Source: Agelas oroides
Lineage: Eukaryota; Porifera; Demospongiae; Agelasida; Agelasidae
Length of the DNA stretch: 64,000 nucleotides
Direction: 5' to 3'
Assembly: GCA_949130485.1 (NCBI GenBank)
Contig: OX422201.1
Location: 6,854,091 to 6,918,090, forward strand
Part shown: piece by piece, positions 32,701 through 42,146 of the stretch
Layout: every line of letters starts with the position of its first letter
Numbering within the stretch: the stretch's first letter is position 1
Program-made: the position numbers and the translations under genes
Notes under the pieces: generated by a model
Databases searched by the model: none
What the model saw: only the letters and a program-made list of their open reading frames with translations
Told to the model about the DNA's origin: nothing

Positions 32701-35700
32701 GAGGAGGTATGGTGGGAGTGTATGTATAGATGGATGGGTGGGTGGTTATGGCAGTGTATGTGATAGAGTGATAGAGTGCAGGGTCTCGTGGAGGAGGTAT
32801 GGTGGGAGTGTATGTATGGTGGGTGGGTTGGGGGATAGAGTGCAGAGTCTCGTGGAGGAGGTATGGTGGGAGTGTATGTATAGATGGATGGGTGGGTGGT
32901 TATGGCAGTGTATGTGTATGTGATAGAGTGATATGTGTTCGACCTCATTTCAGATAAACCAGCAGATTGCTGGCACCATTGTGACTGTTGGTGACACCTC
33001 TGTTACTCTCAACTCTGTTGAGCTGCCCCAGAACCCACAAATAGAGTAAGCACTTACTACCCACCAACCTGGGGTCTCTCTGTACTAATTTTTAAGCTCT
33101 TCTCACACCTCCCTCCCCCTTCCTCTCCTCTCTCCCCCACTGTCCTCCTCCCTCTCCCTCTCCCTCTCCCTCTCCCTTCTCCCCCATCTCTCAACCTCCT
33201 TCCCTCTTTTCTTTTCTCATCTCCCCCTCTCCCTCTCTCTCCCCCTCCCTCTCTCCCCCTCTCCCTCTCTCCCCCTCTCCCTCTCTCTCCCTCTCCCTCT
33301 CTCCCCCTCTCCCTCTCTCTCCCCCTCTCCCTCTCTCCCCCTCTCCCTCTCTCTCCCCCTCCCCTCTCCCCTCCCCAACATCTCTAGTCCGACCACAGGG
33401 CGAGTGCCTATCGTGGTCACAGTCTTGTCAGACACATCACCTCTCAGTGACTCCATAATCCAAGCCATCTCTGATGCTCTTGTCCAGGCTGGACAAAACC
33501 TGAACATAGCGTTGACGGTGACTGGTACCCAGCGGTTTGGTAAGTGGAGATACGGATGATTGGCACAACTTAACATCACAACTAACTTGTCTGAGAGACT
33601 ACTATCTTCAAAATTTACTCCGTCATGTTTGATGTCTCTCTCCAGATGGCTGTGGTGCAAGTACTACCCCTCTCAACAGAACCTCTGGAGAACTGCTGTG
33701 GTCTGAGGTGGCCATCGGCACGGTGCAGGAGATCATGTGTCCATGTGGAGTCCCCGTGCCCTTCACTGCCACCCGACTGTGTGCCGGAGACTTTGCGTCT
33801 GGAGGAGAGTGGCAACAGCCGTCAGACTCAGCTTGTAACTTTGATGACCAGGCTACCCAGCTTTGCCAGCTGCCTGAGGTGACCTCTCTGTCTTTTAGTG
33901 GTTTACTTCTTAGGCTCTTTAGTAAGCAAGCTAGCTCCTGTAACGAGTACATTTCTGTATTGAGAACACTAATGTCACAGAGACACTTTCAGAAGGTAAA
34001 TTAAACCGTGAACCGAGGACACCTTTCTGATCAGGACGACACTTTGGTCCTAAGATGTCCAGAATAGAGAGGTTCCAGTGTACCCCATGCAACTTTCTGT
34101 ATCTGAGGTTTATAGACTGTCAATGTAGTGTAGCCCAGTTGAAAGGGCTTGGAGGGAACATACCTCCACATGCAGCTGTGCCTCTATCCATATAAATGAG
34201 GTTTATATTACAGATATGGTTGTATAATTATGTGTTGTGTTTTCTTGACTTGCAGACTGGTATCGTGAGTCGTATTGTGTCCATAACAAACAGTTCTGAT
34301 CAGCTGGGGAGGGATGAGATTGCCATCGTCACCTCCCTCCTGGAGAACCAGACTGACATTGCCGCTGGGAATGCTACCGTAAGTGAACCACAGGACATGA
34401 TGAGCTCCTTGAAACTATAGGGCCACTGTAACTATGAGCATATGTAAATTAGTAAAAACACTACAAGACAAAGTAGTTGATGGTGGTAGCTCAATAAGGG
34501 TGTGGCAGACACTCGTAGCCCAATAAGGGTGTAGCAGACACTCCTGGACAAGGGGTCTCTTGGTGTGTGCTACCAGCTGTTGGCTCCTGGCTGCCTCTTG
34601 TGTAATGTGAAATTGAAAACTGTGTACTGGTGGTTTGTGTACTTCCCCTGCAGGTGAGCAACCAGATGTTTGATGCCATTGACAACGTACTGAAGGCTCC
34701 AATGAACAGCCTGCAGTCCAGCCAGGAGCAGTTTAACACCTCAGGAAGGTAACTATGGTAACATTCTGCTGCTTTCAACATTACTGATGTACTATCCCTC
34801 TTTGTTACAATACTCCTGCTTAAATATACTGCCATTCTTGTTCCTCAGAATCCGGTCTATGCTTGATCAGCTAGCAGACGCTTATCCTCTCACAAGGAAC
34901 CCGACCATCATCCCAAGAGACACGTTTGCCATTGTGATATATTCTGGAGTCAACCCGGCATCGTTCACTGGTCAAACTGTCACCGCACTGATGGGGAACA
35001 CCTTCCAGTTCCCTGGCTTTACCAATGAGAACGTTGGCCTGCAGGCCTTGAATGAAGCTACCGGGTCTATCACCCTTCCACGGACACTGTTCAATGGACG
35101 CAACCTTGTCAGACCAGTCAAACTGGTCTTCAATATGTACCTGAGAGAAAGTCTCTTTGTGCGGAGGCAGCAGTACCTGGTGCAGACCAACCGAACCTAC
35201 AACAGACTCGGGAGCATTGTGATGGCCGCAAGGATCAGTGGAGTTGTCCGTATCAGTGGATTAGAACAGCCAGTGCAGCAGAGTTACTACAAGAACCCTG
35301 TAAGTAGCATATTAGGCAGCCAGTGCAGAAACAATGCACCAGTCAATATGAAGAAGACCTGTTGTTCACAGTGTGGGTGGGAGAGGCACTGTGTTACCCT
35401 GACTACAAATGTCACATGCTTAATTGGGCTTGTAATTCTTTTGTGGGCAATTACTCCTGCAGTTCTTCCTCGGTCACCACCTGTTGAGTGGCCATTACAG
35501 CAGTGACCATATTGCTTGCACATACCTGGTTTCAGGTCATCTCTCTCCCTCTCTCTCTCCCTCTCTCTCTCAGGTGGTAAAGAACGGCAGGGATACCGAG
35601 TGCTCCTACTGGGACCAGGCACTAGACGGAGGCTATGGGGCATGGTCCACTGAAGGGTGCAGCCTTGTTGAGGAGAGCTATGACAAAGCTACATGCGAGT

Positions 35701-36131
35701 GCAACCACCTCACCAACTTTGCTGTTCTTCGAGTTAGCCTGCATGCTTTAAGTTAAAGTCATTTTGCAGTTGTTAGGTGTTTCTTGCAGTGTATGATGCT
35801 AATGGTGTCTGACTTATGATTACCATTTCTCCCCCTCCTCCCTCCCCCTCCTCCCTCCCCTCCCTCCCTCCCTCCCTCCCTCCCTCCCTCCCTCCCTCCC
35901 TCCCTCCCTCCCTCCCTCCCTCCCTCCCTCCCTCCCCTCCCTCCCTCCCTCCCTCCCTCCCTCCCTCCCTCCCTCCCTCCCTCCCTCCCTCGCTCAGGAT
36001 GTTAGAGTTCCGAATGAGCCTGGCATCAGTCCTTACACCATCCTGGGATGTGCATTGTGCATCCTCTTCCTCCTCGTCTGTCTCTTGACTTACCTCATCT
36101 TCAGGTACAACCACACATAGCACGTTGGTAC

Positions 36132-36166
<35 letters not shown>

Positions 36167-37587
36167 TGCAGGAGTACACTTTTCTTCAATGTTAGTCAGC
36201 TTGCAGTAACCCCCCCCCCCTCCCGCCTTGTTCTGCAGTTCACTGCGGTCCTCCATCACTGGTGTGCTGCTGATCAACCTCTGCTCGGCTCTCATTGCCC
36301 TCAACATCTCGTTCATCATCTCTACCTTTGCCCAGCCCTCTCTCGGAGCCTGTGCAGCGTTCTCTGCTGTGTTCCACTGCCTTGTGCTGGTCAGCTCGTT
36401 TGCTTTCACCACCATGGCATTGTTTAGAGCCTGGGAGCCATCCAAGTGGAGGAAGATAACTATTGGCTTTGCCATCCTAGCTGACTGGCGTAAGTTGGAA
36501 TCTTCCAATACTCACAATTGCTTGTATCATTTCTGTTTGCTCAATGATTGTTTGCTGCAATGAATACCTCTGTCTGTTTCTCTGTGCAGTGGTTGCCGTG
36601 TTGATTATGGGCGTATCTCTGGGCCCTGACCATACCAGCTACATTGTGAACATGCCTGGCGAATTGTAAGCATTCTGCAGTAATTTTACAGCAGATTGCA
36701 AAAGTCTTGCAACACGCAAGCGGAACAGTGGAAAACCACAATTGATTTACCACATATGAATCTGATTATCTTTCCCGCCTCAGCATGCCCTTCCTCTTCA
36801 ATTATGTCCAATTATGGTTTTGCACTTGCTTGTTGCAAGACTTTTGCAATCTGCTGTACCAGTAATCTACTCAGTAATCTACTCAGTAATCTACTCAGGT
36901 TGAAGTGGCACTATTTAACTGTTGTTTCTCTCCAGCTGTCGTCCAAGTGGTCTCCCCTATCAGCTTGGTCTGCTTCTGCCCAGTTGCCTCAGCCTGGCTG
37001 TGGCATTCATTCTGCTCTTGGTGGCCCCATGCATCCGATCACGCCACCCCAATGGCAAAGATGACAGCAGCACCTGGGTGAGGGAGTACATCGGGCTGTT
37101 TGTGATTGTCGTCCTGTTCTGCATCGCCTGGGGCTTTGGCATCCCTGCGACCCACCCCCTCGAAAGGGGCAACTTACTCAGGACTGCCTTCCAGATCATC
37201 TTTATCGCTGGCTGCTTCCTATTGGGGATCACTGTGTTCCTGTTCTTCTGTCTCCTCTCACGGGAGGTGAGGGAAAATTGGTTGAAGCTGCTTCCCCGTG
37301 TGTGTAGGAGTAAACGTGGCGGGTACGCATTCACCGACAACACTCGACTTTCAGCGGATGAGAATCTCTACATGACACAGTATGATACAACAAAGCCTAC
37401 TGAGATGGAAACCAAAGGTGCATCCCCTGAAGCTGGTGAGATGGGTGAGAAACGTCTGAGTAGTGACGTGGTGATTCCTAACCCTGCTGCTGCTGCTGCT
37501 GCTACTGCTTCTGGGGATGAGACCAAGGTTGATCTGGCAATGGAAGGGACCTATGAAGAAATCGACAACAAAGATACCAAGCTGTGA
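14784..37587 (+). CDS. Giant adhesion GPCR with 38 Ig-like domains, 2 EGF, 2 HormR-like domains, GAIN/GPS and 7TM
   Basis: 57 predicted exons sum to 14,988 nt without a frame break (4,995 aa). Exon 1 (14784-14856) encodes a signal peptide [15 protein letters not shown]. Ig1-3: 14933, 15476, 15861. Then A/B Ig exons alternate from 16308 to 23844. C-D-E Ig exons run from 23930 to 27811. Two stalk blocks follow: Ig 27899, Ig 28274, EGF 28765, Ig 28950, SEA-like 29930-30538, HormR-like 30639; and Ig 31028, Ig 31386, EGF 31926, Ig 32112, SEA-like 32630-33539, HormR-like 33646. GAIN region 34256-35299. GPS exon 35574-35732 (ECSYWDQ...AWSTEGC...[12 protein letters not shown], with the HL^T cleavage triad). 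7TM from 35998-36104 (TM1) through 36239, 36590 and 36936-37587. The tail contains TYEEIDN and ends DTKL. Family B2 receptors sense adhesion through a tethered agonist after GPS cleavage. Ligand and role are unknown. Confidence 0.88.
15256..15361. mobile_element. Short hairpin MITE between receptor exons Ig1 and Ig2
   Basis: It begins TAGTCTCGCACGCCAGACC and ends GCCTGCGCGACTA. The inner arms AGCGCGGATCGCTTTCAG and CTGAAAGCGATCCGCGATG fold into a strong hairpin. Target duplications are not clear. By its terminal sequence it resembles the TAGTCTCG family. Confidence 0.6.
16308..23844 (+). repeat. Alternating A/B Ig-exon array (10 A, 9 B exons)
   Basis: A exons (312 nt, start G|CCCCAGCTCAGATTGT): 16308, 17123, 17938, 18738, 19538, 20338, 21153, 21953, 22756, 23533. 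B exons (312 nt, start G|CTTCGCCTCAGG): 16686, 17501, 18316, 19116, 19916, 20716, 21531, 22331, 23134. Every exon is 104 codons and phase 1-1. The A-to-B intron is 66 bp in the nearly identical copies. The unit repeats every 815, 815, 800, 800, 800, 815, 800, 803 and 777 bp. Units 1-8 differ by only a few bases; unit 9 and A10 are more diverged. All encode I-set-like Ig domains with C...W...D.GQYSC plus an extra Cys (EVC or EIC) before the F strand. Confidence 0.95.
23930..27811 (+). repeat. Repeated C-D-E Ig-exon block
   Basis: Three Ig exon types recur in order: C (300 nt) at 23930, 25126, 26322, 26747; D (294 nt) at 24296, 25492, 27113; E (282 nt) at 24666, 25862, 27530. The first two C-D-E units are spaced by exactly 1,196 bp and are almost identical through the introns. 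C3 stands alone, followed by a fourth C with a full D-E. D reads [20 protein letters not shown] and looks like a V-set-like form without the canonical cysteine pair. C and E have the usual C/W/C pattern. All exons are phase 1-1. Confidence 0.9.
27899..33878 (+). repeat. Tandem duplication of the receptor stalk (Ig-Ig-EGF-Ig-SEA-like-HormR-like)
   Basis: Block 1 (27899-30863) and block 2 (31028-33878) have the same exon order and, for four exons, identical lengths: second Ig 336 and 336 nt, EGF 120 and 120, third Ig 270 and 270. The HormR-like exons share the DGC...L.WSEVAIG...CPC...R.C.GD...GG.W.QPSDS.C.F pattern. The EGF exons share [21 protein letters not shown] almost exactly. Only block 2 leads into GAIN, GPS and 7TM. 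Confidence 0.85.
29220..29929 (+). other. 710-bp intron of the receptor gene without recognised content
   Basis: It lies between the block-1 Ig exon (28950-29219) and the SEA-like exon (29930). I see no exon, RNA or clear repeat; short open frames have no protein features. Confidence 0.5.
35826..35995. repeat. (CCCT)n-type microsatellite directly upstream of the TM1 exon
   Basis: Nearly pure CCCT/CCTCC repeats fill the intron between the GPS exon and the TM1 exon and serve as the pyrimidine tract of the acceptor at 35996-35997. Confidence 0.9.
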
Positions 37588-38060
37588 TCACAATTCTTTC
37601 AACGGACTTTGGACAATGATTTTTGGAACAATATCTTTTGTAGTTGTAGCTTACTCCCTTATGCTGATTTGTGAGGTAGAAAAAAAAGCCAAATAGTTGT
37701 TTTTTTTGTTTGTTTGTTTGTTAGGCTTGAGTTTTTATCATTTTCAGGGTTTTTTAAAATTATTTTTCCCCTAGCTTTTTTTTATTTTGTTGTTTTTTGC
37801 TTTTGTTAGGCCCTGTACAAACTTAGAATGTTTTCAGCAATGGGTCCAGTTGCGATTGCTACACTGCGCTACGCTCGGCCCCTCGGGATGTGTGAGGATA
37901 TTTGGCAAAGTTGACCCTTATATGTAGAGCTAGAGGATCCCGGCCCTATAAGCATCCCAAAATGTACGTTGGAGGCGTGGGCCGGGTGAGATATAAGAGC
38001 GCAATGCGCGCATGTATACTCGTCGCATTGCGAATTGCGTGTAGGGGGCGTGCGAGAACC
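37588..38060. promoter_or_regulatory. Intergenic region between the two adhesion GPCR genes
   Basis: 473 bp. It holds the 3' UTR of receptor 1 (T-rich, with a GTTTGTTTGTTTG run near 37706) and the promoter of receptor 2. A TATA-like GATATAAGAG lies near 37988, about 70 bp upstream of the ATG at 38061. No other feature seen. Confidence 0.4.
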
Positions 38061-41000
38061 ATGCCGAGTGACAGATCGTCTGTACTAGCACTATTTGTGC
38101 TAGTAGCTGGCTGTGTGTCTTTTAGCGCAGAAGCTCAGGGTACTGGTAAGCCATCAAACATGACATACTAGCCTGCAAATTTGGTGTTTTATGGATTGTT
38201 CTGCAGTACGTACGTCGTAGATCTTGGCCTGCACGCACCTATATACCTGGCTAGCTACATACTGTCTGAGCTTCTCTTGCAGGCATCGTGATTGCGCCGC
38301 CAGCAAGTGTGTCGGTGGCTCAGGGCAACACCGTGGTGTTCGTCTGTGTGGCCTACAGTCGCGATCTTCCAGAGCTGGCAACACCCCGCATTGACTGGAG
38401 GCAGGGGCAAGAGGTGCTGAACAGCGCGGTGCATCCAAGAGTTAACGTAACTGAGACGCTAGTAAATAAAAGTGGGACTGTGTTCGTCAAGTCTGTGCTG
38501 CAACTGTGCGGTGTGAAGGAGGTGGATGCTGCGAACTACAGCTGCAGTGCAGCGGGCACCAACGACAGTGTCAGCTTCGAGCTGGTGGTGACATACAGGC
38601 CTGGTAATTTGGATTCTATACCTCTTTAACAATAGCTAAAACTTGTTAAGTAAGAATTGTTTTAGCTGGAATGTTTCCCACGGATTTTCGTGTTGTTTGA
38701 GTGAAGAGTGCAATGGGGCAGTTGAAAAATAAGTGTAAGGTATTCCAACAATGTCCTGTGCTATCGGTAGTGCCGTCATGCACAGTGGGAGGACAACTAA
38801 CATAACCCTCCTCCGCAGCCTCAAATTCCAAACATGCAGTATAATATAAACAAGCTACGTGGATTATATAAGCAACATGCAACTACTTTAGCTTGCATGC
38901 TACATAAGATAGGTGATGACTCAATACCACCTGAAGCATTGACAGTGTGATCCAGTAGCTAATCCTATAGTGGTACGGTGTTCTGAACCGTGCATTAACC
39001 ATTTCTTTCATACTCCATTGGAATTTCCTTCATACCAAGCAGCAATGGAGTGTGCTGCTATTTGACATTGTTCACTCACTTGGGACAGTGAAACAACACT
39101 GTCCTTGTCAAATGATATAGTGTGCATGTGCTGTAAAATACAAATGCTGATACAATTCAGCAACGAGCCACATCTCCCTGTTAATCTGCCATTGCTTCCT
39201 CCCTCCAGTCCCTGCCCAGATTGTGATCAAACCTGCTGACAAGCAGTTGTACCGCAACAGTACAGTGTTGCTCACCTGTGTAGCTTATGGCTTCCCACTG
39301 CCAACCCTTACCTGGAGCAAAGCTGGAAATAACGTGACAAATGGCACAGTTCGTAATGACATGGTGGTGAAGGGAGGGGTGACATTTGTCCGATCCATCT
39401 TACAGCTCTGCAAAACCACAGTTGCTGACAGTGGCCAATATACTTGTACTGCTGATAATGAAATCACCATCGCTAACACCAATTTTCGCCTGACTGTTGA
39501 AGGTATAGAGAGACCACACATACATGAAAGCAGGAGGAAGGGATTATGAGTTATTATGTGTACATATCTTTCTACAGTTCCCTTGCCAGCTGAGGTTGTG
39601 CTCTTGTCCGAGGACACGCTGGTGTCTGCTAGGAGCACGATCCTCCTGACCTGTGTGGGTGTTGGATACCCTCTTCCCTCGCTGTCCTGGGAGAGAGAAG
39701 GCCTCACCACGCTGCAGAACGGCAGCCGAACAACAATCTTTGAGAGTGTGGTAGTGAAGAATGGGTTCATGTTTACTAGGTCTGTTCTGCAGATCTGCCG
39801 AGTCACAGTCGGAGGTGACACAGGAAGCTACAATTGCACTGCAACCAACATCTTTGGCAATGATAGTGCCAGGGTTGAACTCACTGTGCATGGTAAGTAT
39901 TACAGTTTCTTTTAATCATGACACCCTCACGCCACTGGCGGTTCCAGGCCCAGGCATTGCCCGGGTAAAATTCTGGTCAATTGTGGTTATTGCTTACGGA
40001 AACTCAAAGCGCCTCCGCCACGCGTATCACCTGCCTGGGTAACCTGGTAGCTCTGAAACTGTAATGTCTCACACACAAACACTCTCCCCCACCACAGTAC
40101 CAGTTCAGGTTGTGCTCTCACCCAGTGATATTCGTGTTCATGGAGGCAGTACTCTGCTACTGACTGCCATTGGGTATGGCTCCCCTCTGCCAACTGTGTC
40201 ATGGATGCACCTGGGAGAGAACCTGACAAACTCTAGCCGGATCAAAATCTATGAGAGTGTTGTGACAAAAAACGGAAGTAGCTTTGCAAAGTCAGTCTTG
40301 GAAGTTTGTGGTGTGGAGTATAGCACCATTAGCGAGTACACTGTATCTATGAGTAACAGAGTAACAGCTGCCTTTGCCAGTTTTAACATCTTTGTGCGAG
40401 GTAAGAGATCTACAAGAACCTGTATATGTACAAATACCTACTTGTATTGAAGCTATTGCTACATCCATATATAGACCCAGTTCAAATTGTACAGTCTCCT
40501 GAAGACCTGATGGTTGCTGCTGGGAACTTGCTGGGGGTGGCTTGTGTTGCTTTTGGGGACCCCCTCCCATCCATCTCTTGGAGCAAAGACGGAGCTGCTT
40601 TGGAAAACAACACACAGATTACAATCTTGGAGAACCTTGTGGCTACAACGGATCCCGACATTACCGTCTACGAGTGTCGTGTAAACAAGAGTGGTGTGAT
40701 GTTTGTGCGCTCTGTGATGAGGATACGTCACATGAGGCTGATAGACCGAGGGCAGTATAGCTGTAGTGCGTACAATGGCTTCACTAATGCAAGTAGCAGC
40801 GGCTTCCTGGTGACTGTGACAGGTAAAAAGGGGCTTGGGCCATTTGTAGGGGGGTGTTTGTAAGGGGCCTTTTTGTAAGGGGCCTTTTTGTAGGGGACCA
40901 TTTGTAAGGGGCCTTTTTGTAGGGGACCATTTGTAGGGGGCCATTTTGTAGGGGGCCATTTTGTAGGGGACCATTTGTAGGGGGCCATTTGTAGGGGGCC

Positions 41001-42056
41001 TTCAGCTGATGACTGGGGGTCTGAGTAAGGGGCAAACTGCTCTATTTTTTGTTTTTTGATTGCAATCATTCCAGCTCCCCCAGAAATTCTGGTTTCTCCT
41101 CCAAATGCCACTGCATTCTACGGAACAACTATAATGTTCTCCTGCATAGCATATGGTGTTCCACTGCCGAAATTTTTATGGACACGAAACAGCCATTCTC
41201 TGTTCAACGATTCTTCTACCGTCATTTATGAGAACAAGACAACAAAAGAAGGGATAGTTTTTGTCAAATCTGTTCTTGAGATCTGTAACCTGCGAGTAGT
41301 TGAGGACAGTGGGGTGTACAGCTGCAGGGCAGAATCTGTGAACAGCAGTACAAACGCTAATTTTGAGCTAGCTGTTCAAGGTAAGTTTTTGTCTTCGTTT
41401 TGTTTCCTTGTTTTTGTGTTTTTTTGCTTGTTGTTTATTGTTGTTGTTTTTTGTTGTTTTGTTGTTTTGTTTGTTTGTTTGCGTGATATGTAGCAATGAT
41501 GCTTGTTCTGTAGTCTTTGTTTTGTTTCCTTGTTTGTTTGTGTTTTTTGCTTGTTTATTGTTTTTTGTTGTTGTTGTTTTGTTTGTTTGTTTGTTTGCTT
41601 GATATGTAGCAATGATGCTTGGTCCACCACAGTGCCAGTCAGTATAGTCGTATCGTCTGGGAACATTGGGATTGACCCTGGCCAGTCTGTGCTCCTCACC
41701 TGTATCAGCAGAGGGCTCCCTGTGCCCTCCATCATGTGGACTGACCCCAGTGGAAGTGTCATCACCAGGTACACGAACCCCCGGATCAAAGTGTTTGAGA
41801 GCACTGAGACCAGGCAAGGAGTTACCTTTGTCCGATCAGTCCTACAGCTGTGTGACATCAACCGGATGGACTCGGGGGAGTACACATGCATCGCAGACAA
41901 TACCTTCTCCAATGACACAGCTACAATCAGTGTCTGTGCTCTAGGTAATGTTCATACCATATTTGGAATATGTTAGAGCTGCATTTTATTACGTTTCTGT
42001 ATTTGTGAGGATTTTTGGCAAATGGGCAAAACTTTATTTGCAATCAGCTCTCTTTG

Positions 42057-42146
<90 letters not shown>

